A stretch of 64,000 nt of DNA from Euglena gracilis (Eukaryota > Euglenida > Euglenophyceae > Euglenales), in NCBI GenBank assembly GCA_039621445.1, contig CP154956.1, positions 17,960,221 to 18,024,220 on the forward strand, written 5' to 3'. Below the pieces are notes generated by a model. The model did not search any database, was not told where the DNA came from, and worked only from the letters and a program-made list of their open reading frames with translations. Positions 24,392 to 34,302 of the stretch are shown one piece after another (positions within the stretch are counted from its first letter, which is position 1; the number at the start of each line of letters is the position of its first letter). A program made the position numbers and the translations under genes.

Positions 24392-24802
24392 CAGGCTTTT
24401 GCTTAAGGACCCCCGGGGGGTACTGGCTACCCCCCCGGGGGGGGGGGCTGGACTGCAGCTAGTCCAAATTTGGCCAGTGGGATTTCTAGCAGACCCCCCC
24501 CGGGGGGGGTCTGCTAGCTGGTGAAAAAAAAATTTCGGTGTGACCGGCGCGAAGCGCCGGAATTTTTTTGGGGACCCCCAAAATGGCCCAAAATGCCCGT
24601 TTTTGGCCATTTTTGGGAAATTTTGGAACAAAATCAGCCAAAAACCTATTAAAAACCTTATTTCCACCTGCGCACAGCGCCGGAGGAAAATTTTTTTCCA
24701 GTTGGGGGGACCCCGGACCCCCCCCCCCCCGGGGAGTGGGGCCTAGTCCATTTTTCCAGTGTCTAGCCGCTTGGCTACTGCAATCCCTTAAGCAAAAGCC
24801 TG
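24392..24802. mobile_element. TIR element, 411 bp
   Basis: The ends CAGGCTTTTGCTTAAGG and CCTTAAGCAAAAGCCTG are perfect 17-bp inverted repeats. The flanks ATCCCGCC and ATCCCCTC match at 6 of 8 positions, which fits a decayed 8-bp TSD. The interior has G-runs and a CGGCGCGAAGCGCCG hairpin. Confidence 0.8.
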
Positions 24803-25007
24803 ATCCCCTCTGTATGTCTTCAAAAATTGCTCATCATACACCGACAATTGGTCAATAATGGCCTGAAATGGCCTAACATGGCACAAAATAGACAAAAATA
24901 GAAAGATGAGTCAGAACTTGGTTCTCAGAACAAAATTTCAAAATGATCCTTGAACTTCACTTCAACCTCAACTTCTATCTTCCTATTCTCTTGGAAATTG
25001 AATGCGG

Positions 25008-25009
<2 letters not shown>

Positions 25010-25077
<68 letters not shown>

Positions 25078-25252
25078 TATAGCCACACATATATATATAT
25101 ATGTATGTATATATATATATACATATATACATATATATGCCATATATATGGTATATGGCATATATATGGCATATATATCATATATATGGCATATATATGA
25201 TATATATGGCATATATATGCCATATATATGCCATATATATGGCATATATATA
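25010..25252. repeat. (TA)n microsatellite grading into CCATATATATGG units
   Basis: About 60 bp of TA repeat followed by palindromic GCCATATATATGGC-like units to 25252, where an ACGTGACCCCCC element end begins. Confidence 0.95.
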
Positions 25253-25520
25253 ACGTGACCCCCCCTATTTGTCCCCCCCCCAATTGGCCAGAGCCCAGGT
25301 GGCCAATTAGGGGGGGGGGGGGACTCATTTCAAGGGAAAATGCCTTTATTCGGGTGTTTTGCGGGGGTTCGCGACTGTGAAGGACGGGATCCAGGTGGCC
25401 AATTTGGGGGGGGGTTAGGGGTAACGTGACCCCCCCCCTATATGGCACCCCCCCGGGAGTGTTTTGACCCCCCTGGCGACTATTAGGGGGGGGGGGTGAC
25501 AATTAGGGGAGGGTATGGTA
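25253..25520. mobile_element. truncated ACGTGACCCCCC-end elements (two left ends)
   Basis: ACGTGACCCCCC occurs at about 25253 and 25430, each preceded by TA. It matches the end of the complete 215-bp element at 38777-38991. No inverted right end was found here, so both appear truncated. Confidence 0.5.
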
Positions 25521-25638
25521 TGGTTGGTATGCCATAAATATGGCATATACATGGCTTTTATACATACCACCTCCCCCCCCTTATTGACCGTGGGACCTCT
25601 CCATGGGACCCCCCTTTTGGTCAATTAGGGGGGGGGTC

Positions 25639-27266
25639 GCTGAGCTCTTATCCCTTTATAGGTAAGAGCGAAGCTTACCACCGGCGAAACCCCCCCTCGA
25701 CCCCCCCCTCCCCCCGCCCCCCCCGGGTCGGGGCCACCTCGGGAACCAACGGATTATCACCATGATCCCGGCCCCGTTCCCGGAATTTTTTTTTTCAGTC
25801 GCGAGCGACTGGATTCCTAGTTTCCGAATCACCTGGGTTTGACCCCCAACTCCCCGCCAGGCCCGAGTTATTCACGCGCGAAGGGGTCCAAACTGGGTAG
25901 GATCGGCCCGCCCCCCCTGGATAAGCCCCCCCCCCTTTGGACTCTTCCATTTCGGCCAAAAAAAATGTCAATTTTCAAAATATCTCCAAAATGAAGCCAA
26001 ATCAAAGGAAATGTCCACAGACCTAATTTGAAGCCCTTGGAACGCCCCATCCACCGGTATTTTGATTTCCCCGCAACTCCCCGCCTAGCCCGAGATACGG
26101 CCGTTTTCGGCGCAGATGGCCGTTTTGTACACTTTTCCCTCTGTTCGACTTAGCCGTTTTCGGGGGGTGGGGGGTCAAAAAATCGATGTTTTCAAAATTT
26201 CTCGAAAATGATGCAAAATCAAAGGAAATGTCCGGAGACCTAAATTGAAGCCCTTGGAACGCTCTATCTACTGGGATTTTGGTTTCCCCACAACTCCCCG
26301 CCCAGCCCGAGATACGGCCGTTTTTCGGCCAATTTAGGCCATTTCAGGCCATTTTGTACACTTTTCCCTCTGTTCGACTTAGCCATTTTCGGCCAAAAAA
26401 AGTCGGAAAAAATCGAAAAAAAATTTTACCCGAAACGATGTTTTTTGGCCTCCCGGACCCAGAAAAACTGTTTTAGAGCCGAAAATGAGCGTTTTTCGAC
26501 CCGCCAGCGCCCCGGTTTGGGCCGCCAACCCATTCGGGCCAAACCCGGGTCAAAAAAGTCGAAAAAAATCGAAAATTTTTTTTTGCCTGAAACGATGTTT
26601 TTTGGCCTCCCGGACCCGGAAAAACTGTTTTTGAGCCGAAAACGAGCGTTTTTCGACCCGCCGGCGCCCCGTTTTGGGCCGCCGACCCATTGACTTTGGG
26701 TCAAAACCGGGTCGAAAAAGTCGAAAAAAATCGAAAATTTTTTTTTGCCCAAAACGATGTTTTTTTTGGCCTCCCGGACCCAGAAAAACTGTTTTTGAGC
26801 CGAAAATGAGCGTTTTTCGACCCGCCAGCGCCCCGTTTTGGGCCGCCAACCCATTGACTTTGGGCCAAACCCGGGTCAAAAAGGTCGAAAAAAATCGAAA
26901 AATTTTTTTTTGCCCGAAACGATGTTTTTGGGCCTCCCGGACCCGGAAAAACTGTTTTTGAGCCTAAAATGAGCGTTTTTCGACCCGCCAGCGCCCCGTT
27001 TTGGACCGCCAACCCATTGACTTCGGGCCAAAATCGGGTCAAAAAAGACGAAAAAAATCGAAATTTTTTTTTTCCCGAAACGATGTTTTTGGGCCTCCCG
27101 GACCCGGAAAACCCGTTTTTGAGCCGAAAATGAGCGTTTTTCGACCCGCCAGCGCCCCGTTTCAGGCACAAAACCCTTGCATTTCAGTCCAAAGAGCTCC
27201 ACGGAGTGGCTGGTATATATGCGGGGGTCAATGAAGGGGTGGGGGCGCGCTTATTAAGAGCTCAGC
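25639..27266. repeat. R1 modular repeat, copy b (most complete)
   Basis: GCTGAGCTCTT at 25639 and AAGAGCTCAGC ending at 27266 form 11-bp TIRs. The order inside is: AAGAGCGAAGCTTACC; the AGTCGCGAGCGACT palindrome; two GAAGCCCTTGGAACGC modules (26031, 26248); then a five-copy tandem array. No coding domain was found. It is likely a non-autonomous element. Confidence 0.75.
26402..27170. repeat. tandem array, about 160-bp unit x 5
   Basis: The marker AACGATG recurs at 26434, 26591, 26753, 26918 and 27079 (spacings 157, 162, 165, 161). Each unit holds GGCCTCCCGGACC, AGCCGAAAATGAGCG and GACCCGCCAGCGCCCCG. Open frames across it simply repeat with the unit and are not genes. Single diverged units occur at about 10.5 and 48.8 kb. 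Confidence 0.95.
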
Positions 27267-27327
27267 ACTATTCAAAACCTGGTTCAATTAGGGGGGGGGG
27301 TTGGTCAATTAGGGGGGGGTACCGTTA

Positions 27328-27668
27328 CAGCTAACAGCGCGAGAATTGGCCCGAGCTGGCAGGATATTTGGCCCTCCCCCTTATCATTTTGGCCCATGGG
27401 CTCAAATGATTTGGCCCGAAGCGGCAAATATTTTGGCCCCAGGTTGGCAATATATTTGGCCCTTGCAGCCCTAAAATTTGGCCCCATCCTGTATGGAGAT
27501 AGTTTTTTATGTGGGGCCAAAATTTTTAATTCCGAGGGCCAAAATTCTAAGGGCGGGGGCCAAAATTCTAAGGGTGGGGGCCAAATATATTGCCGAGCTG
27601 GGGCCAAAATTTTAATTTTGGGGGCCAAAATTTTAGGTCCCTGGGCCAAAATTGCCGCCAATTAGCTG
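27328..27668. mobile_element. 341-bp hairpin TIR element, CAGCTAA ends
   Basis: Left end CAGCTAAC and right end TTAGCTG, flanked by TA (27326-27327 and 27669-27670). The interior is a set of GGCCAAAAT phrases in opposite orientation in the two halves; GGCAATATATTTGGCCC pairs with GGGCCAAATATATTGCC. It would fold into one long hairpin. Confidence 0.75.
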
Positions 27669-27799
27669 TAATTAGGGGGTGTTTCAGCACGGAATCCCCC
27701 CGGGCAGTCAATTAGGGGGGGGGGGTTGAAAAAAAATTCCCCGGGGCGTTTGGTCAATTAGGGGGGGGGGTCAATTAGGGGGGGAGGTGGTACACACAG

Positions 27800-27833
<34 letters not shown>

Positions 27834-28312
27834 GGCAACCGGTCTTTACTTGCCCCCCCCCCTGGGGGGTCCAAGTAAAGACTCCAGGGGGGGGGTCCGG
27901 GTAGTATACCCCGGGTCCGGCCGGCGGGGGAATCCGGGGTTATTTTTTGGGATAGGGTTAGGTGCAAGACCCGGATTCCCGGCGGATCACCCTCCGGGGG
28001 AATTTCGGGGGCGGTGCGGCCGCCTTTCCGGCGGTTTCCGACCGAATCGGGGGGGATTTTCGGTGAAATCACCCCAAACGGGCGACCCAAAAATCTTCCG
28101 AAAACGGCGGCCGAACTTCGTCCCCAAAAGGTGCCAATTTTCGGCGGCCGATCCCAACCCTACTATTCCTAAAATTAAGGGTTAAATCTCCCCGGATCCG
28201 ACCAATTTGGTCTGGATCCGCACCCCTCCGGGGCCCCGCGCGGCCCTTCCGGGGTATACTACACCGGACCTGGGGTACCCCGGGGGGGGGGGGCAAGTAA
28301 AGACCGGCTGCC
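27834..28312. mobile_element. 479-bp TIR element inside a mirrored microsatellite
   Basis: The ends GGCAACCGGTCTTTACTTGC and GCAAGTAAAGACCGGCTGCC are inverted repeats with one mismatch. Left of it is (AC)n then (AT)n; right of it is (AT)n then (GT)n. The interior is GC-rich with a second inverted pair (about 27898-27921 and 28252-28282). The target duplication cannot be distinguished from the AT repeat. Confidence 0.8.
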
Positions 28313-28338
28313 ACATATATATATATACATATATATTC

Positions 28339-28391
<53 letters not shown>
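28313..28391. repeat. (AT)n-(GT)n microsatellite
   Basis: Right-hand half of the microsatellite split by the 479-bp element. Confidence 0.95.
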
Positions 28392-28394
<3 letters not shown>

Positions 28395-28399
28395 GTTGG

Positions 28400-30000
28400 A
28401 GATACAGGAGATATAGGAGGTGAGAAAACCTACCTATACCTGCACCTGTACCCATATCTTCCTATATCCCTATACCCCTATATCCAACCCCGGCAGTGAT
28501 CCAAAATATCCATCCCTGTGTTGAATGTTGAGTTTCGCCAAGTTCTCATAAATTGGTGGCACATGCGATTGTGTAGTGGCGCCTTGTGACGAAAGGGGGG
28601 GGGTGCTGGCCTTAGAACGGGGCCAGCCACAGTGGGGACCACCCTGACCCCCCCATGACCCCCCCCCCCCCGCGACCCGCACCACCCCCTTAAAAAAATA
28701 AGCCGTTTTTTTGTTTCAAAAAACAAGCCGTTTTTTTTTCATCTGTCTCGGGGGGGGTTGGAAGTGGGGGGGAGGGGGGGTCCTAGGAGGGGGGGGTTGG
28801 AACTGTACAGGGGGGGGAGGGGGGGTCCCATTGACCAACTGTACCCCCCCCTTTATTGTCCCCCCCCCCTTTATTGTCCCCGGGCCCCGGCTGACGGGGG
28901 GTTTTTTTGGCCCGGTCAATGAAATTCCTTTGGTACCCCTTTATTGTCCCCCCCCTTTATTGTCCGGTCGGGGGCAGGTCGGTGGGACAATAAAGGAGGG
29001 GGGTACCATCCCCCCCATGTAAGACCCCCCCTCGGGAGCCAAAAAAATGTATTACCGCGCGCTCCACGGTAGCTGTAAATCCCCTGCCACAGGGGTCGGG
29101 GCAGGGGGGGTCACGGGGGGGGGGGCATGCGTCTTTGCAGGTGGTCGGGAGGCAACATCCATAACGTTGCATGCTAAAATTGATCGTTTTTTGAAAGGTA
29201 GGATTTTCTTGACCAACATGTTTTTGGGATGAAGTTTGGGCCATTTTTGACAAAATTCCGTTTTTGGTGTGGAAATGCACCAGTTTTTGGCACTTCTTTT
29301 AGGGGACAAGATTTTTGGCCATTTTTGGGTGTGAAGCGGGCGGACAAGGACACACAAAAGCTCATTTCTGTTAAAAAAAAAACACTTTAAAAAAAGAAGA
29401 TTCTCGGGTCACGGGGGGTCACGGGGGTGAAACGGGAGGGGGGGTCACGGGGGTGGCACTCCCCTAAGAAAAAATATGCTTTTTAAAAAAATAAAAAACC
29501 TCATGGAGGGTTTGGGGGATTTTTTCTGAAATGTCTTTTTTCTTGAAAGGCCTTTTTTATATCTGCAGCTTCGAAGTCCGAAAAGGGTGCTGGCTTTCAC
29601 ACGTGCCATGAAAAGCGTTTTCGAATGAAGGGTTTGGAAAAGCTAAAAAAACGTCACTTTTTTGATGACCAAAAAAAATAACCTTAGAACTTTTTCCTCA
29701 AAAATGGCCACTTCGCAAGGAAAAAGGTCAATTTTTGCTTTTCAAAAAGAAAACATGTTTTTTTGTGTTTTTTTTTAACACACAAATTGTGGCTGAGCCC
29801 AGATTTCAGCCTGAAAACGTGTTCAGCCAGGGGGCCCCCGAAGGGGGCCCCCTGAACATTTTCAGGCTGAAATCTGGGCTCAGCCACAATTTGTTTGAAA
29901 ACGTGCCTGAACACAGATGCCTTAATGGAAAACTTGTCATTGCCACAAATGCCCTCATTGAAAACGTGTCACCCCCCCCTTTTTTCTTTCTTTTTTTCTT
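28400..30000. other. nested repeats, no confident gene
   Basis: 28740-28990 is an inverted set of ATTGTCCCCCCC / ACAATAAAGG elements. 29040-29200 has a possible coding remnant (AGGREATSITLHAKIDRF) resembling one at 31860-31990. 29220-29770 is repeated in diverged form at 33090-33370. A 111-bp hairpin lies at 29783-29893. Confidence 0.45.
29783..29893. repeat. 111-bp hairpin
   Basis: Arms of about 50 bp, from CAAATTGTGGCTGAG to its complement, meet at GGGGGCCCCCGAAGGGGGCC with very few mismatches. Confidence 0.95.
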
Positions 30001-30019
30001 TTTTCCGCAGCCCTCCCAG

Positions 30020-30309
30020 TATGGCCAAACGCACGGCAAAATTTGTGAATGGTCTTTTGCCACCTCCCCCTAGGACGGAACTGTTCCTGGCTGCTCTCGC
30101 GGTATACCAGCAAGATGCCAAGAAGCCGAAGGTTGACCCCCTTCATGGCACCTTGCTGGCACAGGGCAACACAAAGAAAAAGTCCGGCTCCGTAGGTGCA
30201 GAGCTTGCTGCTGTTGCCAACTGTTTGGAGTTCGCCAAACTGTGTCAACATCGGCAAGCCTCTTATCCTGAGCTGGATGCTTTCTTTGTTGCCTGGATGG
30301 GATGGGAGC
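30020..30309 (+). CDS. exon-like block, unidentified protein
   Basis: A long pyrimidine tract ending TTTTTTCCGCAG at about 30010 looks like a strong splice acceptor. The following frame reads MAKRTAKFVNGLLPPPPRTE and onward for about 95 codons to GWEPV. It is cut off at 30310, where a palindromic element end (CCGTTAGTACATTAGAGTG) begins. The opposite strand also has an open frame, but the acceptor favours plus. No domain was recognised. It may be a host exon or a transposon-derived exon truncated by insertion. Confidence 0.4.
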
Positions 30310-30450
30310 CCGTTAGTACATTAGAGTGGGTAGTCGGCCGACTAGTCGGCCGACTACCCAATTGGTCCACCGACTAGTCGGCCGACCAATTAGTCGGCCG
30401 ACTAGTCGGCCGACCAATTGGGTAGTCGGCCGACTACCCACTACCCCCCC
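30310..30450. repeat. palindromic TAGTCGGCCGACTA cluster (fragment of P element end)
   Basis: Matches the terminal palindromes of the P elements at 34.3-35.1 and 36.2-37.7 kb, with extra units reading ATTGGTCCACCGACTAGTCG. No interior P sequence follows. Confidence 0.85.
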
Positions 30451-30834
30451 CCCAGTCTACCGTCTGCCACCCACACCACCCCCCCCCCCCCTTATTGTCC
30501 CAACCACCTTCCCACTGGGACCCCAAATGGGGGTCCCAGTGGGATATATGGGGGGGGGTAGGATTGTTTTTTTCGGAAAAATATAAAAAAATATTTTTCT
30601 TTCAGAAAAATTTCGGAAAATTTTCGGAAAAATATTTTTTGATGATGAAAAAGTAACCTCACGGTTGAGCGCACTCGGGAACTGCCCCCAAGGCCCTGCC
30701 CGTGCCCTCTTTTTGCCCCATAGGGCGCGGCGAGGAGTTAGTTCCGCCAAACAATTGTTCATCATTGGGTGTCAGATGACAAAAGGCCAATAAATGGATG
30801 GGAGTTGGGGAAACAATGAACATCAAAGGCAAAC

Positions 30835-31064
30835 TCAAGCACTTAGTGCCATATGATTGTAGCGGATGTACACCTCACGGGCAAGTTTGCCGAACTCAAT
30901 GCGAGTCCGGCCATCGGACTGAAAATCAGCGGAGCTGAACACACGTTCAACGGACGCCTGTGCGGCCGCAATGGCTCCCAAAAGGCGGCCAAGGGAAGAA
31001 ACGGTGGGTGAAGCATCCAGCTCAATTGGCTCAACAATGAAATGAATGAATGAAGGTGGATACT
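30835..31064 (-). pseudogene. hAT transposase C-terminal dimerisation segment
   Basis: The minus-strand frame ends at a stop at 30835-30837 and contains AQASVERVFSSADFQSDGR. This matches the family signature (A/S)-S-x-x-ER-x-FS-x-x-x, followed by an R-x-x-x-E-x-x-x-L helix region and a terminal YNHMAL. In complete hAT transposases this segment closes the RNase H-like fold and mediates dimerisation. Here it is separated from the BED finger by about 100 bp of non-coding sequence instead of the roughly 500 codons of the catalytic core, so it cannot encode an active enzyme. The 5' limit is arbitrary. Confidence 0.85.
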
Positions 31065-31166
31065 TTGGGGGTGGTTCGGGTCACGGGGGGGTCACGGGGG
31101 GGGGGGGTCACGGGGGGAACACCACATTTTTGGTGGCAAAATTAGGAATCACCGAGCTGGAACTTT

Positions 31167-31427
31167 TTATGGAAAAATTCCACAAATTAGGAATCCCCAC
31201 ACCTGATTGCGGGGCTCCTCCTCATAAGGGTGGACCACTGCAACCGGCACAACGTTGCTCCGGTGACATGCTTCGTAATGCTGAGTCATCCGGGTGATAT
31301 TGGCCTTCTGAGTCCATTCACAATGGCAACAGTGGGCCTTGACTGCCTTCGCTACATCACAAACTGCCCCATCCTTGTTCTTCGGCACAAATTGTTCCCA
31401 TATGGCATGCTTTCTGTGGCGACCCAT
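31167..31427 (-). pseudogene. BED zinc finger of a hAT transposase (N-terminal fragment)
   Basis: An 86-residue frame. W10 and F13 form the aromatic start of a BED finger, C33-x2-C36 and H50-x4-H55 are the zinc ligands, and a short helix NITRMTQHYEACH lies between them. BED fingers sit at the N terminus of hAT transposases and bind the transposon ends. The frame leaves the family sequence after about residue 60 and stops at the deletion. Together with 30835-31064 it defines the coding strand of the element as minus. Confidence 0.85.
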
Positions 31428-31610
31428 GAAAATATCCTGAGAAAGGAGTGGGAAGATAAAAACTTTTCCTCATTGTGCCTTGCTTCAAAAAAAAAATAAA
31501 TTTCCATATTTTTCCACTCGGAAAAATATAATTTATTTTTCCTGGAAAAATTTCGGAAAAATTCCCATTATATTTCTCGGAAAAATTTCAAGTACAATCC
31601 TAGGGGGGGG

Positions 31611-32448
31611 ACAATAAGGGGGTACCAAAAGGAATTTCATTGGCCGAGCCAAAAAAAACCCCCGTCGGCCCGGCCGAGGGACAATATGGGGGACAATATG
31701 GGGGGGTACACACATGCATGTATGTGTGGAGACAAGGCACAGGGGGGGAGGGGGGGGTCCGAGGGGGGGGTTGAAAGCTGTACAGGGGGGGAGGGGGGGT
31801 CCCCAGAAAATCACAACTGTACTGCCCACCCCCGAGACAGTTGCGACATTTTTCGTCCAATTGAGATTGGCTATGATGGATTTTGCGAAATTCAGCTGCC
31901 TTGTAAAAAGAATGGTGGCCAGTGTTTTCACTTTAAACACTTAGCAGAAAGGCAGGAAGCAGCTTCAATCACTCCCCATGCGGATTTGAGCCAGGGTTGT
32001 CGTTTTTTTCTTTTTTTCAAAAAGGAACAAAAAATATGATTTTTTTTAAAAAAAACGTGTTCAGCCCGCCAAATGCCTGCCCTGAAATTCGTGGTCATGA
32101 ACACGTTTTCAATGAGGGCATTTGTGGCAATGACACGTTTTCCATTAAGGCATCTGTGTTCAGGCACGTTTTCCATTGAGGCATCTGTGGCAATGACACG
32201 TTTTCCATTAAGGCCTCTGTGTTCAGGCACGTTTTCCATTAGGGCATCTGTGGCAACCCCGAGTAAGAAGCAAAAATCGCTGTGAAAACAGGTGAGGCGG
32301 GTCGGGGGCACTCTACAACACGACAGAAGGCTAGGTTGCCTTGGAGCACAACGACAGGGAGTGGCGGACATCACGGCACACGACACCCTTTACACAAAAA
32401 AGAGCCATACTTTGGTGGCCGCCGCAAATCTTGGCAATAAAAATGATA
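31611..32448. other. mixed repeats and a possible coding remnant
   Basis: 31611-31700 has ACAATAAGGGGG with the GGTACCAAAAGGAATTTCA core. 31740-31835 has CAACTGTACTGCC-type repeat. 31850-31990 plus strand reads SCDIFRPIEIGYDGFCEIQ and on to ERQEAASITPHADLS, a possible remnant (related frames at 29.1 and 34.0 kb). 32080-32270 is a tandem array of 35-40-bp ACGTTTTCCATTAAGGCATC units, present inverted at about 29895-29970. Confidence 0.45.
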
Positions 32449-32898
32449 TGCCAATCCATAGTGGGCATTTTTTTGTTTTTTTTTAAAAAAAACAAAACAA
32501 CGTGTTTTTTAAAAAAACACTAAAAAAACATCAAAAAAACAAAAGGGGAATTTCATTGAGAAAACTCGTTATGAAATACCCAAACCATACTTTGAATCCT
32601 ACTCAGTTCAAAAAGTTCCAAAAATGGTCAAAAAATCCAAAAAAGCAAAAAACATGCAATTTTATGACTTTTTCCATTTTTTTTACGGAGGTGGTTTTTG
32701 GCAAAACTGGCCCAAAAATTGCCAAAAATGACCGAAAATACACATTCAAAATTTTTTCTTTCTAGTGGGCGTTTTTTTTTGTTTTTTTTTAAAAAAAACG
32801 TTGTTAGAAATAAAAAAAACAAAAAAACAACGTCAAAAAAAACAGGCGTGCCCACTATGTGCCAATCCGCAGGCGTCACAGACAACTTTGGGGACAAG
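32352..32898 (-). pseudogene. PHD-like zinc finger fragment split by a TIR element
   Basis: If the insertion at 32457-32859 and one copy of its 8-bp duplication are ignored, the minus strand reads VVCDACGLAYHFYC, then LRRPPKYGSFLCKGC and a stop. The spacing C-x2-C-x4-H-x2-C-x15-C-x2-C (ligands 3-8 of a PHD finger) matches the finger at 41842-42036, with shared YH and PK-x-GS. The upstream part is cut by a GGCAGTACAGTTGG repeat at 32899. I infer a former transposon-encoded protein with a C-terminal PHD-like finger. The first zinc-ligand pair is missing. Confidence 0.6.
32457..32859. mobile_element. TIR element, CATAGTGGGC family, copy 2, 8-bp TSD
   Basis: CATAGTGGGCA at 32457 and TGCCCACTATG ending at 32859 are perfect inverted ends. 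Exact duplication TGCCAATC at 32449-32456 and 32860-32867. The interior poly-T/poly-A arms and CTCGTTATGA are shared with 12318-12731. The 8-bp TSD is typical of hAT-type insertion. It interrupts a PHD-like coding remnant. Confidence 0.92.
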
Positions 32899-33050
32899 GC
32901 AGTACAGTTGGTCAAACCTTGGGACCCCCCCCTCCCCCCCCCTGTACAGTTCCAACCCCCCCCCATCCTGGGACCCCCCCCCTCCCCCCCACTTCCAACC
33001 CCCCCGAGACAGATGAAAAATTTTTTGTCTGAAATTGGTCATTTTTTCAT
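32895..33050. repeat. GGCAGTACAGTTGG family repeat
   Basis: Starts GGCAGTACAGTTGG and carries C-runs and a CCGAGACAGATGAAAA segment shared with 22.19, 28.74 and 40.25 kb. Confidence 0.6.
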
Positions 33051-33456
33051 TTTTGAAAGGAAATTTTGTCAGGATTTTCTTGACCATCACCTTTTTTGGG
33101 ATGCATTTTGGGCCATTTTTGAAAGAATGCCCAAAAAATGCTGTTTTGGATGTGGAAATGCACCATTTTTTTGCACATTTTTTAAAAAAGGAAAAAGGTC
33201 ATTTTTTTTTATCTCTGCAGCTTCGTAGTCCATAAAGGGTGCTGGCTTTCACATGAACCATCATTTTAGTATTTTTGGATGAAAGGTCTGGAAAAACTAA
33301 AAAACGTCACTTTAAAAAAAAATGGTCATTCCGCAAGGAAAAAAGTCAACTTTTGCTTTTTTTTTAAAAAAAAAATAACATTTTGGGGTTTTTTTTTAAA
33401 AAAGAACATGCTTTTTTAAAAAAAAACAAAACAAAAAAAAACGTCAACCCTGCCCC

Positions 33457-33952
33457 TAGTTAGTGACCCCCCCCTTGTTAGTAACTCTTGGGCCCCAGGC
33501 AAAAACAATTTTTTGGAGGGAAATGTTTTTCTTTGAAAAAAAACCACCAAGTTTGGCCATCGGATTTTTTTGATGGTTGCCATTCATGAAAATTGCCCCG
33601 GAATGCCCAAAAAGACAACCTTGAAACACCCAAGAATTGGGGTAGGGGGCAAAAATTGGGCATAAATTGCCCCCCCCCCCCGAGTTAGTCAGTTCTTACA
33701 CCCCCCCCCGTCCTACCACCCCCCCCCCAAAATGCCCCCCCCCCCCTAGATGCCCCCCCTGGGGGGTCATCTAGGGGGGGGGGGGTCATTTAGCAGAGCA
33801 ATTTTTCAAGTGGGAAAAGTATCCCCCCCCTAAATGACCCCCCCCTAGATGACCCTTTGGGGGGTCCTGAAGCAACATTGATAGGGTCATTTAGGGGGGG
33901 GGTATTAGTCACCTTGGCCAAATTCCCCTCCCAAGGGGGTGACTAACTATGG
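33457..33952. mobile_element. TIR-like element with TAGTTAGT(G)ACCCCC ends
   Basis: TAGTTAGTGACCCCCCC at about 33457 is inverted as GGGGGTGACTAACTA at about 33935-33950. The interior contains GATGACCCCCC / TCATCTAGGGGGG inverted phrases at 33730-33900. No TSD was determined. Confidence 0.55.
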
Positions 33953-34302
33953 GGGGGGGGGGAATGGTATGTACAACGAAGACAACCTCAATTGGACGAA
34001 AAATGTCGCAACTGTCTCGGGGGTAGGCAGTACAGTTGCGATTTTCTGGGGACCCCCCCCCCTGTACAGCTTCCAACCACCCCCCTCGGACCCCCCCCCC
34101 CTCCCCCCCCTGTGCCTTGTCTCCTTTGTTCAGCTCCACACAATTTGGATTTTTGGGAATGGCAACACCACAAAAACCACATTTCTCGTGTTTTATTGGC
34201 AGTCGGGACACAGCACGAGGCACAGGGGGTTGGTCAGGGGACCACACATTGTTCGATGACCTTCGCCTCATCGAACAACAGGCTGGGTTCCAGCTAAACT
34301 GC

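Larger units (their letters stand above)
30559..31602 (-). mobile_element. internally deleted hAT-type transposon
   Basis: Ends TAGGATTGT and ACAATCCTA. It sits between 8-base G-runs (30551-30558 and 31603-31610), consistent with the 8-bp TSD of hAT elements. Subterminal TTTCGGAAAAATT repeats crowd both ends. The minus strand encodes a BED zinc finger near one end and a hAT C-terminal dimerisation motif near the other. The catalytic middle of the transposase is missing and is replaced by G-rich sequence containing TCACGGGGGG repeats. Confidence 0.88.

Noticed and set aside
24943-25502. Frames of Tyr-Ile repeats on both strands
   Set aside because: (TA)n and CCATATATATGG microsatellite translations.
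26426-27202. Several 80-156-codon frames with repeated FDFFDP- and VEKRSFSA-like peptides
   Set aside because: Periodic translations of the 160-bp tandem unit in several frames and on both strands.
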